Shown here: piece by piece, positions 9,563 through 18,368 of the stretch | Position numbering within the stretch: position 1 is the stretch's first letter | Layout of the letters: each line of letters starts with the position of its first letter | Origin: Paenibacillus xylanivorans | Lineage (GTDB): Bacteria > Bacillota > Bacilli > Paenibacillales > Paenibacillaceae | Assembly (NCBI RefSeq): GCF_001280595.1 | Contig: NZ_LITU01000070.1 | Location: forward strand, 476,504-540,503 | Direction: 5' to 3' | DNA: 64,000 nt | Notes under the pieces: generated by a model | What the model was told of the DNA's origin: nothing | The model's database searches: none | Seen by the model: the letters and a program-made list of their open reading frames with translations, nothing else | Program-made: the position numbers and the translations under genes

Positions 9563-9664
9563 ATGGGGTTGAACTATGAGGTGGGCAGGTGTAATTTTGA
9601 TTGCTCCTTCATGGCTCAACGTCGATCTGTTTTCCGTCAGGGATATGGAATCGTTCATTTTTGA
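9563..9664 (+). CDS. Possible small protein of 33 residues inside the operon
   Basis: An ATG at 9563 is preceded by a near-perfect ribosome-binding site (AAGGGAGG at 9550-9557). It opens a 33-codon frame starting MGLNYEVGRCNFDC and ending with TGA at 9662-9664. It fills most of the 202-base gap between the 854-residue gene and the membrane vWA gene, by far the largest gap in the operon. It contains two cysteines and no membrane segment. It could be a real small subunit, a leader peptide that couples translation to the vWA gene, or the remnant of a truncated gene. The strong ribosome-binding site is the main support. Confidence 0.4.
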   Translation: MGLNYEVGRCNFDCSFMAQRRSVFRQGYGIVHF

Positions 9665-9724
9665 TTACCCATCTTGTATTAACTCAGCCTACTCTTGGCT
9701 GGTTTGGAAAGGATGCATGCAAAC

Positions 9725-11008
9725 ATGCAGCGAAAAATCAATCTTCTCCTGGTCCTGTTCAGCCTGATTGGCGGAGCTGTGGGCTTTGCGGCTGGAGAAA
9801 TCATGCTTCGTCAGTGGCTTGGAGAAATGCCTCGTCTATTGCTGATGGGATTATACTTTGGCGTGCTGGCGCTTAGCGTGGGATTGTTCTGCTTACTCGC
9901 AGAAATGATCTCGCCAAAGCTGAATGGAGCTTCCTGGAAGCTGCGATATTTGGGGTTGTCCTGGAAGCTACTTGTTCCGGCAACGCTGGCACTACTTTTT
10001 GTCGTTGGACTTGCCCTGCAATTGCTGTATCAGATTAACCCAGGCGGTGCGAAGCAAGTCAAAGATATTATACTGATGATCGATAACTCGGGCAGCATGA
10101 GTGATACAGACCCGGATAACGGTCGGTTTGAAGCAGCCAAAACGCTGATCAGCCAAATGGAGAGCGATAAACAGGTAGCGGTCATTACCTTTGATGACCA
10201 GCCCCAGTTGTTGCAGCCGTTCATCCAGATGGACAGTGAAGCGGCTAAAAATGAGGTATACAGCAAGATTGACGGCATCGTGACGACGTCGGGCGGCACC
10301 AATTTCGATGCAGTGCTGCGCGAAGCGATGGAGCAGGTTAAGGGCAAACAGGACCCGAAACGCGGAACGGTGGCGATCCTGCTATCCGATGGATTTAGTG
10401 ATGTAGACACCTCGGGCATTTTGTCTGAGTATGCGAATGAACAGATTGCTGTCAATACGGTCGGTCTGAGTCTGGTAGACCCTTCCGGAACCGACTTGCT
10501 GCGTCATATCGCACAGCAGACGGGTGGTATGTACTATGATGTACCGAATTCCGGGGGTCTTAATCTGGCATTCCAGCAAATTTACGATACGATTGACGAA
10601 CGAACACTGGTGACTGAACGTACAGGCATGATGGAGCACAGTACGTATCTGGCTATTTTCCGAGTGGCTGCCCTGCTTCTGATTGGCGTAGCGCTGGGCA
10701 TATCGCTTGGGCTGGTATTCGATAACCGTCATCTGGCGATCAGCTTCGGTATAGGTGGTGCCGTATCAGGTCTGTTGGCAGGACTCCTGCTTGAATGGGG
10801 CCTGGACGGATCTGCGGTTGGTGATGCATTTGTAAGATTCGGAGCGATGCTCATCTTATCCGCCGTGTTAACCCTGTTCACTTGGATCATTCCGATCAAG
10901 GAGAATACACCGCGCAAGACTCGTGGGCGTCGCGAGGCTGGTGGAGGAGCCAATTCGGTGGAAGGATTCGGTCAGCGGGCAAGAGATACGCGCAGCAAAG
11001 GATTTTAA
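9725..11008 (+). CDS. Multi-pass membrane protein with central vWA domain (perfect MIDAS)
   Basis: About 427 residues from the ATG at 9725, chosen because GGAAAGG (9706-9712) lies 12 bases upstream; an ATG at 9713 abuts that site and a TTG at 9695 lacks one. Hydrophobic segments near residues 6-30, 37-57 and 75-98 precede a vWA domain with a complete metal site: DNSGS (D120-S124), the Thr of GGTNFD, and LLSDGFSD. After the domain come further membrane segments (about 305-380) and a basic tail. By the positive-inside rule the basic C-terminal tail is probably cytoplasmic; the side on which the vWA domain lies is uncertain. This resembles BatA/BatB-like membrane vWA proteins, which assemble complexes, but with more membrane segments. 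It is the second vWA subunit of the operon. Confidence 0.8.
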   Translation: MQRKINLLLVLFSLIGGAVGFAAGEIMLRQWLGEMPRLLLMGLYFGVLALSVGLFCLLAEMISPKLNGASWKLRYLGLSWKLLVPATLALLFVVGLALQLLYQINPGGAKQVKDIILMIDNSGSMSDTDPDNGRFEAAKTLISQMESDKQVAVITFDDQPQLLQPFIQMDSEAAKNEVYSKIDGIVTTSGGTNFDAVLREAMEQVKGKQDPKRGTVAILLSDGFSDVDTSGILSEYANEQIAVNTVGLSLVDPSGTDLLRHIAQQTGGMYYDVPNSGGLNLAFQQIYDTIDERTLVTERTGMMEHSTYLAIFRVAALLLIGVALGISLGLVFDNRHLAISFGIGGAVSGLLAGLLLEWGLDGSAVGDAFVRFGAMLILSAVLTLFTWIIPIKENTPRKTRGRREAGGGANSVEGFGQRARDTRSKGF

Positions 11009-11028
11009 CGTCTGGAGGTAGGCGATAG

Positions 11029-11676
11029 ATGCGTTTTACGGATGCAGACCCTTCAGCGCCCCTGATTCGCAGACTGACACTTGCAGTGGACGAGAGCCAG
11101 TGTACACTTCGCTGGCTCTGGCCAGAGAGCGTGGAAGCTGTATACGTTGAACGGCTGGAGCTCGATATGATGGGCGATGATCGTACCGGAGAACAGGCTG
11201 CACAGGGCAAGCTGAAGCTATACACGAAAGAAGAATATAAGGCGAGCAATGGATATATGGATCGAATTACGGGTTTTGGTGCCATTCGGTACACGGTGTA
11301 TGTGTGTCAGATGGAGGAAGACGGGCCAGTTCTGGTGCGTCAGCGTGATGGAGACAACACGGTGATTGCAAGCGCAGGCAAGGCGGATATTCGTTTTTCC
11401 ATCCGATACAAGAGTGGTTTTTTTCAGAAACGAAAAAGTGTGCTGATGACCGTCACGGCCGAAGCACCTGTTCCGAAGGAGGCGCTCTGTTATGTCCGCA
11501 AGCAAGGCGGGGTTCCGTTGAACAAGGAAGATGGCACGGTGTACCCTTTTGTGAGTGATTTTGCTCCCGGGAGAAATGAGATGCCACCTGTCGAAGTAGC
11601 CAAGGACGATTACGTGAGGTTATTCTTCACGGACGGACCAAAATACGGAGCCGCTTATCGGCTTATTTCAGACTAG
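11029..11676 (+). CDS. Beta-rich protein of unknown function, conserved position in operon
   Basis: A 215-residue protein with GGAGG ahead of the ATG, 20 bases after the membrane vWA gene. No signal peptide or membrane helix is seen. The sequence is dominated by alternating hydrophobic strands (RLTLAVDESQCTLRWLW, AIRYTVYVCQMEED, ADIRFSIRYKSGFF, SVLMTVTAEAPVPKEA), suggesting two beta-sandwich domains of the fibronectin-III or Ig type in the cytoplasm. No catalytic motif is recognised. Its place between the vWA subunit and the GTPase suggests an adaptor role, which is inference only. Confidence 0.65.
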   Translation: MRFTDADPSAPLIRRLTLAVDESQCTLRWLWPESVEAVYVERLELDMMGDDRTGEQAAQGKLKLYTKEEYKASNGYMDRITGFGAIRYTVYVCQMEEDGPVLVRQRDGDNTVIASAGKADIRFSIRYKSGFFQKRKSVLMTVTAEAPVPKEALCYVRKQGGVPLNKEDGTVYPFVSDFAPGRNEMPPVEVAKDDYVRLFFTDGPKYGAAYRLISD

Positions 11677-11733
11677 ATGGTTGGACTAAGTGTAAATCAT
11701 CTTAGTTTGACTAATCAGGGGAGGGGAGTGGCT

Positions 11734-12993
11734 ATGAGCTTTTTTAGTCGGTTTTTGAAGAGACAGCAGCCGGAAGTACGGCCGTTGTTTTACGATATCG
11801 TATGTCCATATTGCTTCAGCAAGTTTTCACCGGAGGAGGTTGTGTTCCGGGCTGCGCATCATCGCGACGATGATGAGGACTACGCACTTGGGGAAGATGC
11901 GAAGCTGAATCGGTATCGCGAACGGTTTGGGTTGGATACGGTATTTGATATGGAGGCCGTGCTGGCTCCACATGATGTACCTGAGGAACATCGCATCTAC
12001 TCGGATAACATTGTGATGGGACTGAACGATCGGTACGGTGTGGTTACACGGCGTCGGCTGTGTCCACAGTGCCATAACGAGCTGCCTGTTACGGCGGGTA
12101 AAGCACCAAGCAATATTATTTCCATTATAGGCGCATCACAGGTGGGTAAATCCGTATACATGACTTCATTAATTCATACATTGCAGCATTACACTGCTGA
12201 TCACTTTGATGCGGCCTGCATGCCGCTGAATGCGGAGATTAGTCGACGCTTCCGTGCCGATTATGAGGAACCATTATTCGAGCGGGGCGATCTGCTGGAT
12301 TCAACGCAGAAGGAGAAGCTGCAGGAGCCGTTTATTTTCCAGTTTGTATTTAAGGATGAAGATAAAGCTCCGCTGACACTGGTGTTCTTTGACGTCGCTG
12401 GTGAAGGTATGGTGGAGCAGGACTATCTGGGACTTCACGGGCAGCATATCAAGAACTCGGCGGGCATTCTGTTCATGGTGGACCCGCTCCAGATTCGTTC
12501 CATCCGGGACAAAATCCGCATCAACCTCGGCAATGAGCCAGGAGAGTGGACGCCAAGATACGATGAGCCGCGTGATGTGGTGCTGACGATGTTCGGTGAC
12601 TTTATCGCTTACCAGGACAAAGCCAAGACGAATATTCCAACAGCCGTTGTACTCACCAAAAGCGATATGCTGCATTCCCTCAAGGATGAAGAGGGCGATT
12701 ACATCAAATCCAACAGTAATGTGTTCCGCAACATGGTGCACCGCGACTGGTTCGACCTGACCGAATTCGAGAATATCGACGGAGAGATTCGGCGTTTTAT
12801 CGAGAAGGTGGACCGTCCGTTCAAAGGCACGATGGATGTGTACTTTAAGGATACGGCTTACTTTGCGGTGTCTGCGCTGGGGAGCAATCCGGTGGATATG
12901 AAGCTGCAAGGCGTGGTCAGTCCAATCCGTGTCGATGAGCCATTTCTCTGGCTGCTGTACAAGCTGAAGTACATTGAGGGGAGAGTGGGATGA
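11734..12993 (+). CDS. Zinc-ribbon TRAFAC-type GTPase of the GAP1-associated class
   Basis: A 419-residue GTPase. ATG 11734 is chosen because GGGGAGGGGAG lies just upstream; an ATG at 11677 has none. Split zinc ribbon: C24-P-Y-C27 at the start and C110-P-Q-C113 just before the G domain. G motifs: G1/P-loop GASQVGKS (133-140), G3 DVAG (D220-G223) at the end of strand LVFF, and G4 TKSD (308-311), which specifies guanine. This order and the Zn knuckles fit the group described as DO-GTPase or TRAFAC-clade GTPase domains found beside GAP1-type proteins. It probably acts as a molecular switch at the membrane together with the next gene, whose ATG overlaps its stop codon by four bases (ATGA). The GTPase fold is firm; the exact subgroup is from memory of computational surveys. 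Confidence 0.85.
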   Translation: MSFFSRFLKRQQPEVRPLFYDIVCPYCFSKFSPEEVVFRAAHHRDDDEDYALGEDAKLNRYRERFGLDTVFDMEAVLAPHDVPEEHRIYSDNIVMGLNDRYGVVTRRRLCPQCHNELPVTAGKAPSNIISIIGASQVGKSVYMTSLIHTLQHYTADHFDAACMPLNAEISRRFRADYEEPLFERGDLLDSTQKEKLQEPFIFQFVFKDEDKAPLTLVFFDVAGEGMVEQDYLGLHGQHIKNSAGILFMVDPLQIRSIRDKIRINLGNEPGEWTPRYDEPRDVVLTMFGDFIAYQDKAKTNIPTAVVLTKSDMLHSLKDEEGDYIKSNSNVFRNMVHRDWFDLTEFENIDGEIRRFIEKVDRPFKGTMDVYFKDTAYFAVSALGSNPVDMKLQGVVSPIRVDEPFLWLLYKLKYIEGRVG

Positions 12994-15900
12994 TGCGTTC
13001 TTCCATAACCCCGTCAATTGAACAACAGATGTACACCAGAGAGCGGCGCGGGGTGTTTCGCACAACGGAGGGGTTCGATACGGTTGCTGCATCGCCGGGA
13101 CTGGACCCTTCTTTTATCAAAAAAGTGCTTCATCCCTACTGCGTCTATGACGCGCCAGCAGAGCTGACGGGCCGGAGTGAGAAGGATGAGACGAAGTTCC
13201 CACCGTCCATTCATTTGCTGCATCTGGAGAGCGGAGAGACGATCCTTGGGCAAAATGTGTACCAGTCCGCTGATTTTACCGGGCTGCGCAGCGCTTTTTT
13301 TGCCCATAACTATGTCCTGTCTCCGGAATGTTCAGAAGAGCAGATGAAACAAGGCGGCTGGCTGGATGCTGTGTTCGCCACGTCATATGACATCGAACAA
13401 GGCACAATACTGCCTGCGCTTACTGAATTGCCGCGTACAGCTGGAGTGGGACAGGGGTCTGCCAGAGGGACAGGCTCGGGCTTCGGGACAAGTCCGGCTG
13501 GTGGCCTCGGCCCAGGTTCTTCTCCAAGCCAGATCCTCGGTGCTTTGAAATTGGACGAAGTGGTGTTCAAACGTCTGCTCTACGCTGTCATGCAAGCTGT
13601 AGCAACACGACGGAAGGTATATATTGCGCTGGATGTGCCCGCTGAAGAAGTTACAGCCGGAGCCAAGGGGTTGCTGCGTTTGCTGTTTACGGCGCTGCCT
13701 TACGCGTTCCGGCGGCAACTCGGCTTCATGACATTTGCCAAGGAGCCGCAGGCGAAGAAAGGCATCCACCTCCAGTTTGTGGAGCGAGGTACACTGCGTC
13801 CGAAGGACCGGAATACGGAGAAGGATTTCACCTTCGATCTGGTATCAGGCAGAGTTACCCATGCAGATGCATCTGTGGCGAAGCTTCCTTACGCGGAATT
13901 TGCCTGGTCTCTGCTGCATGAGCCAGCAGCTGCCGACCCGTTTTACGCTTTTGCGGATGAGATGCTGTCCGGGATGGAACCTGGACGAGAGCTATCCATT
14001 GAAGCATACGGGGAACTTTCTATGTTCTATCGTCTGGAGCAGGGCAGGGAAGATATGTACCTGGATAACAAAAGCCATGTTCTGAGTGGCTTGCTCACCT
14101 ACTTAAAACCGGAAGGCGGAGCGCAGCAACGTTCACGCTTGAACGAGTTGTTCCTTACACTGCTTAGCCGTGAGCTGGACAGCGTCAAACGGGAGAATGT
14201 GCCTGAGGAATCGGTCGCTGCACGCATCGGAGAGTATTTCCGGGTCGCTGCGCCAGTCGTACAGTCCCGAATCGTGGAATATTTCATCTATGGCGTTAAT
14301 AACGCCCGTTCGCAGAAACGAATGCGTGCTGTGCAGGAACTATATGGCTTGCTGGATCGGGACAGCCTGTTAAGCCGCGCTTTTTTCGACAAAGTGCTGA
14401 CGAACGAATCACTGACCAAGCTGTTGTTCGAGCCCTATCTGGATAATCAGCTGAAACGCACGGAATCAGCTGCTGACGTCGTGGAAGTAATCCAGAGATG
14501 GATTACATCTCACCCGTCTGCCATCCACAATAGCTTCTTGCTGGAGCGGACTGCAACCGAGCTGCGAGAGCGCTTATGTTCTGCGCCTAACCCAGTTCAG
14601 TCTGCCAATGAAGCCCTTAAACGGGTTAGTGTACTGGACCGCGTATCCGCCTCAGGTTCTTTCGATCCAGGCATTACCGCCCGAATTGGGCAGTCTGGAT
14701 CTGTAACTCGCGCTAGCCGGAAAGGTGGACCTGAGTCGGCTGTCCAACCACCGGCATATCAGGAGGATTTAACTCGACTTGCCGATAAGCTGGCTTACGT
14801 CATTAATTTGTTTATGATTCAGGATCTCGATCTGGAGCGGGTTAATCGTGAACAGCTGCTAAGTATTGATATTTTGTTGCACGGAAACGAGGTTCGGGAC
14901 TGGGCTGCTCGCCAGGGCTCAGATGTATCCGCACGTACGAATATGATGCTGGCGGCGAGAGCATGGCTTAGCGGTGAGGGGCGTGACGAAGAGGAATTGG
15001 AAGCACTCTCCTTGTCCGAGCGTAACGAGCTTCAGCGGTGGGCTCGCCGCTGGCTTGCCGGAGAGCTGCGTGAGCTTCCAAGTACGGCTGTATTTGAAGC
15101 ACTGCCGCTGGCTTTCTATCGAGGTGGCAGTAGCAGCAACAGGCTCGATTATCCAGGCCTTATTGAATTTATCTATAGTAGTTCAGGACGTACAGAAGTG
15201 TTGTATCAATTTATGGAGTGGTCAGGGAATCAACGTTTGTTCATTCGCGGCTCCAACGCACACAAGGGATACTCTGATGCAATCGTGGCCTATTTCCAGG
15301 CCCATGATCGCGAAGCCTTTAAGTCAAAATCAGCTTTCAAACCCTATTATGCGAGAGCAAGCAAGACGATGAAACCCGCCTACGACCGCGCCAGAACAGA
15401 GTTGTCTTCTCCGCTGGTACGTATGCTAACAGGTAAAAGGAAAAACCTTTTTCTAGGATCGGTCATTGTCATCTTGATTCTTGGTATTGCCGGAGGCATA
15501 TATGCTTTGATGGGGGATAAGGCGGAGACGCCAGCAGCATCACCTCCACCGACACAGGAGCCCGTTGTTCCTGCTGAACCTGAGGTACAGCTCGCTGAAC
15601 AGATCGCCTACCTCGTTCCAGCATCCGAAGCGGCCGACGGTACACAGACGCCTGCCCGATTGGTGATCCGTTACAGAAGCGAAACCGACAACAACGCTTT
15701 GCAAACGGACGCTCTCCAATGGAACTTGAAAGATGGTACTAAGCAGGAGCTCAATTCTGAGGGTGAATGGGAGAGTTTCAATCGAAATGAGGAGCCGGAT
15801 GGTGAAGGTGCGGTTGGAAACAGCTCAGAGGGCGCAGCTGAAGGAAGCTCCGCAGATTCTTCTACCAATACTGCGGATGACACTCAGCAGAGCGGAGAAG

Positions 15901-16229
15901 CCGAACAAGGGGCAGATTCAGCCACAACGGGGGACACCACTTCAGATGCAACAGCAGGGAGCACATCTACGGATGCAGGGACTGGAAGAAGCTCTGACAC
16001 TACGGATGAAGGCTCTGCACAGGGAGAAGCAGGCGGCACGCCTTCAGATTCTTCTCAGTCCACGGGAGCAGGTTCGCCTTCAGTGGAAAATCTGACTGTA
16101 GCCGAAGCAGATCGCCTGTATCCCTATGGGCACCAAGTGGAGCTTCCGGGCGATATCGATCTGGAGAACATCGTGAGTGTTCAGAGTGGGACGACCGTGA
16201 TCAACCTGTTCCCGGAACCGAAGCTCTGA
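12990..16229 (+). CDS. GTPase-associated protein 1-like (GAP1) membrane protein
   Basis: A 1079-residue protein starting in an ATGATG that overlaps the stop of the GTPase gene. The first 120 residues contain a beta-rich domain typical of the N-terminal domain of GTPase-associated proteins (TRERRGVFRTTEGFDTVAAS, and later FFAHNYVLSPE). A Gly/Ser-rich linker follows at about 155-185. The middle 600 residues are helical, matching the mid region of this class. One transmembrane helix lies at about 818-842 (FLGSVIVILILGIAGGIYAL). Outside it are a proline-rich spacer, a short beta domain, a 100-residue disordered stretch rich in Ser, Thr, Gly, Asp and Glu (about 925-1030), and a last conserved-looking 45 residues. 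So the GTPase-interacting body is cytoplasmic and a flexible tail is outside. It ends the operon; a terminator follows. Exact domain names are from memory. Confidence 0.75.
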   Translation: MMRSSITPSIEQQMYTRERRGVFRTTEGFDTVAASPGLDPSFIKKVLHPYCVYDAPAELTGRSEKDETKFPPSIHLLHLESGETILGQNVYQSADFTGLRSAFFAHNYVLSPECSEEQMKQGGWLDAVFATSYDIEQGTILPALTELPRTAGVGQGSARGTGSGFGTSPAGGLGPGSSPSQILGALKLDEVVFKRLLYAVMQAVATRRKVYIALDVPAEEVTAGAKGLLRLLFTALPYAFRRQLGFMTFAKEPQAKKGIHLQFVERGTLRPKDRNTEKDFTFDLVSGRVTHADASVAKLPYAEFAWSLLHEPAAADPFYAFADEMLSGMEPGRELSIEAYGELSMFYRLEQGREDMYLDNKSHVLSGLLTYLKPEGGAQQRSRLNELFLTLLSRELDSVKRENVPEESVAARIGEYFRVAAPVVQSRIVEYFIYGVNNARSQKRMRAVQELYGLLDRDSLLSRAFFDKVLTNESLTKLLFEPYLDNQLKRTESAADVVEVIQRWITSHPSAIHNSFLLERTATELRERLCSAPNPVQSANEALKRVSVLDRVSASGSFDPGITARIGQSGSVTRASRKGGPESAVQPPAYQEDLTRLADKLAYVINLFMIQDLDLERVNREQLLSIDILLHGNEVRDWAARQGSDVSARTNMMLAARAWLSGEGRDEEELEALSLSERNELQRWARRWLAGELRELPSTAVFEALPLAFYRGGSSSNRLDYPGLIEFIYSSSGRTEVLYQFMEWSGNQRLFIRGSNAHKGYSDAIVAYFQAHDREAFKSKSAFKPYYARASKTMKPAYDRARTELSSPLVRMLTGKRKNLFLGSVIVILILGIAGGIYALMGDKAETPAASPPPTQEPVVPAEPEVQLAEQIAYLVPASEAADGTQTPARLVIRYRSETDNNALQTDALQWNLKDGTKQELNSEGEWESFNRNEEPDGEGAVGNSSEGAAEGSSADSSTNTADDTQQSGEAEQGADSATTGDTTSDATAGSTSTDAGTGRSSDTTDEGSAQGEAGGTPSDSSQSTGAGSPSVENLTVAEADRLYPYGHQVELPGDIDLENIVSVQSGTTVINLFPEPKL

Positions 16230-16251
16230 GCAGGAATATGTATCAATGCAG

Positions 16252-16297
16252 AATACAGCACCTCGAAGAATTTCGAAGGGGCTGTATTTTTGTTTTT
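16252..16297 (+). terminator. Rho-independent terminator of the vWA/tubulin/GTPase operon
   Basis: AATACAGCACCT (from 16252) pairs with the region ending GGGGCTGTATT (about 16277-16287), with one mismatch, then a T-rich run. It lies 22 bases after the stop of the GAP1-like gene. Confidence 0.8.
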
Positions 16298-16522
16298 GTT
16301 CAAGCGATGAAAAATGACATATACAAATTGATTCAATACAGGCCTATTTTTCACAATTCGGACACATTATTAAGACGTTGGGCACGAATGACCATGCGCA
16401 AAGCGACGAAATGCACGCACACGATGAGAAAAGCTCTCACATGAAGTGAGGACAATCTGACCGATTTCCATTAAAACACTTCAAAAATAGCTCCCAACCA
16501 TCAGGGAATTTGGTATTTGGTG
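16298..16522. other. Intergenic region without recognised gene
   Basis: Apart from a small CTCAC/GTGAG hairpin near 16436-16450, I see no coding signal, ribosome-binding site or larger repeat. The next promoter begins at 16523. Confidence 0.5.
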
Positions 16523-16552
16523 TTGACAAATGATAATGATTATCAGTATCTT
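16523..16552 (+). promoter_or_regulatory. Fur-regulated promoter of the siderophore ATPase gene
   Basis: A perfect -35 TTGACA (16523-16528) and a -10-like TATCTT (16547-16552) are 18 bases apart. Between them lies TGATAATGATTATCA (16531-16545), a perfect 7-1-7 Fur box of the Bacillus type. Fur bound here would block RNA polymerase when iron is plentiful. Confidence 0.85.
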
Positions 16553-16657
16553 TAGTGTATAAGATCTTGTTGCGCCGGAAATACGCTGAATTAAAATTTC
16601 GTTTTCGTTGTCATAGCCGGAATACATAACCGGGATAAATGAGAGAGGGATGATCGC

Positions 16658-17545
16658 ATGTTTCGTCTGGAGACGTCCAAGTTGGATATCGCTTATGAGG
16701 AAAGACTGATTGTTGAAGATCTGAATATTCAAATTCCCCAAGGGAAAATTACAGCACTTGTTGGAGCCAACGGTTCAGGGAAGTCCACCATCCTGAAAAC
16801 GATGGCACGGATCATGAATCCAAAAGCAGGTAGTGTATTGCTCGACGGGAAGTCCATCCATAAGCAGTCCACGCGTGAAGTAGCCAAGCAGCTTGCGATT
16901 TTGCCACAGAATCCAACAGCTCCCGAAGGACTTACTGTAACTGAACTGGTGTCCTACGGACGGTTCCCTTATCAAAAAGGTTTTGGATCTATGCGTGCAG
17001 AAGACAAACGCATGATTGAATGGGCCATCGAAGTGACAGGCATGACGGAATTCCATGATCGTCCAATCGATCAACTGTCCGGTGGACAGCGTCAACGTGC
17101 CTGGATCGCCATGGCTCTGGCACAGGAGACAGATATTCTGTTCCTGGACGAGCCGACAACGTTCCTGGATATGGCTCACCAGCTTGAAGTACTGCAATTG
17201 CTGGAGGAACTGAATGCTACAGCAAATCGTACGATTGTCATGGTTGTGCATGACTTGAACCATGCTTCCCGTTATGCGCATCACATGATTGGGATTAAAA
17301 AAGGTAAAGCCATCGCTACAGGTTCACCCGTAGAGGTTATGAACTCCGATGTGCTTCGTGAAGTATTTAACATTGAAGCTGATATCGTGATTGATCCGCG
17401 TTCCGGTGTACCGCTCTGCTTGCCTTACGCCCTTGCGGGTGAACGCCAGCAATCAGCATCTCCTGAACAAATGGTCTTGAACAGTGCAATGGTTCATGCT
17501 GGAGGACGGACAGAGCAACGCGTTCGTCACGCGACAGGAAGTTAA
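16658..17545 (+). CDS. Iron-siderophore ABC transporter ATP-binding protein (FecE/FepC/YusV family)
   Basis: A 295-residue cytoplasmic ATPase that would power import of ferric siderophores through FecCD-type permeases. Walker A GANGSGKST (36-44), a Q-loop (LPQNPTAPEG), signature LSGGQRQR (140-147), Walker B ILFLDEP (about 159-165) and a D-loop TTFLDMAHQ are all intact. GAGAGAGGG precedes the ATG. No permease or binding protein gene is adjacent, as for B. subtilis YusV, the stand-alone ATPase serving several siderophore permeases. A Fur-box promoter lies upstream. The C-terminus carries about 30 extra low-complexity residues. A possible partner binding protein is encoded at 28093-29100. Confidence 0.9.
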   Translation: MFRLETSKLDIAYEERLIVEDLNIQIPQGKITALVGANGSGKSTILKTMARIMNPKAGSVLLDGKSIHKQSTREVAKQLAILPQNPTAPEGLTVTELVSYGRFPYQKGFGSMRAEDKRMIEWAIEVTGMTEFHDRPIDQLSGGQRQRAWIAMALAQETDILFLDEPTTFLDMAHQLEVLQLLEELNATANRTIVMVVHDLNHASRYAHHMIGIKKGKAIATGSPVEVMNSDVLREVFNIEADIVIDPRSGVPLCLPYALAGERQQSASPEQMVLNSAMVHAGGRTEQRVRHATGS

Positions 17546-17759
17546 TGAAACGGGCCTTATGTGGTCCTAAACTATAGAATGAAGCCGCTGTGCAGTATGC
17601 ACGCGGCTCATTCGCATTCTAGGAGGAAACTCACCAAAGCAGAGCGGCAAGAGCGGTATGATGCTATTTTGGCTGCAAAATCCGGCTAAAAGGCCTTATC
17701 CATGTTAGTGGACGAAGTATGCTTCTACGTACGAACTTGGGTAGAGTTTAATCACAGAT
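17546..17759. other. Intergenic region with a hairpin and a possible gene remnant
   Basis: A GCCGC/GCGGC hairpin (about 17583-17607) follows the ATPase gene but lacks a T run. At 17620-17690 an AGGAGGAAA is followed by an open stretch of 18 codons (TKAERQERYDAILAAKSG) with no usable start codon. It may be the relic of a small gene. Confidence 0.3.
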
Positions 17760-17788
17760 TTGGTAATTGATCGCCTCAGGTCTATAAT
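17760..17788 (+). promoter_or_regulatory. Promoter of the glutathione peroxidase gene
   Basis: TTGGTA (17760-17765) and a perfect TATAAT (17783-17788) are separated by 17 bases, placing the transcript start about 80 bases before the start codon. No operator is obvious. Confidence 0.65.
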
Positions 17789-17874
17789 ATGGAGACAGGC
17801 TGTGTGCCACCTTGTCATTCGGTAGAGTACATATAGCAGCCCAACCTACATCATACTCATGGGAGGAATCAGTC

Positions 17875-18357
17875 ATGTCCGTATATTCGTATCAGGCGGT
17901 AACGACCGCAAATCAGGAAGTTCCACTCGATCTGTATCAAGGCAAAGTGTTGGTGATCGCCAATACTGCCAGCAAGTGTGGAATGACTCCACAATACGGT
18001 GAATTGCAGAAGCTCTATGACCGCTATCGTGATCAAGGCTTGGTTGTACTGGGTTTCCCTTGTAACCAATTTGGCGGCCAGGAGCCGGGTACCAGTGAGG
18101 AAGCAGAATCATTCTGCCAAATCAACTATGGCGTTAATTTCCCGGTGTTTGCCAAGATCGACGTAAATGGTGAAGATACTCATCCATTGTTCAAGTATCT
18201 GCGTGAGCAGCAACCTGGCGCTGGTGAAGACAACAGTATCCAATGGAATTTCACCAAGTTCCTCGTGAATCGTGAAGGTGAAGTTGTAGGACGTGTAGAA
18301 CCAAAAGAATCCCCTGAAGCCATGACTGCAGAGATTGAAAAGCTGCTTGGTGTATAA
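17875..18357 (+). CDS. bsaA: Glutathione peroxidase-family thiol peroxidase
   Basis: A 160-residue cytoplasmic peroxidase of the Gpx family; in bacteria these usually reduce peroxides with thioredoxin. Start ATG 17875 has GGGAGGA (17861-17867) upstream; a longer in-frame reading from 17812 has none. The catalytic residues are in place: C35 in ASKCGMT, Q69 in NQFGGQEPG, and W124-N125 in WNFTKF. C81 in ESFCQ is in the position of the resolving cysteine of thioredoxin-dependent members. It is a cysteine, not selenocysteine, form. It is a single-gene unit between its own promoter and terminator. Confidence 0.93.
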   Translation: MSVYSYQAVTTANQEVPLDLYQGKVLVIANTASKCGMTPQYGELQKLYDRYRDQGLVVLGFPCNQFGGQEPGTSEEAESFCQINYGVNFPVFAKIDVNGEDTHPLFKYLREQQPGAGEDNSIQWNFTKFLVNREGEVVGRVEPKESPEAMTAEIEKLLGV

Positions 18358-18368
18358 AATGAACGAAG

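Noticed and set aside
16238..16444. 68-codon frame after the GAP1-like gene
   Set aside because: It runs through the terminator hairpin, has no ribosome-binding site and no protein-like character.
17620..17690. Small open stretch TKAERQERYDAILAAKSG after AGGAGGAAA
   Set aside because: No ATG, GTG or TTG at a suitable place; listed only as a possible relic.
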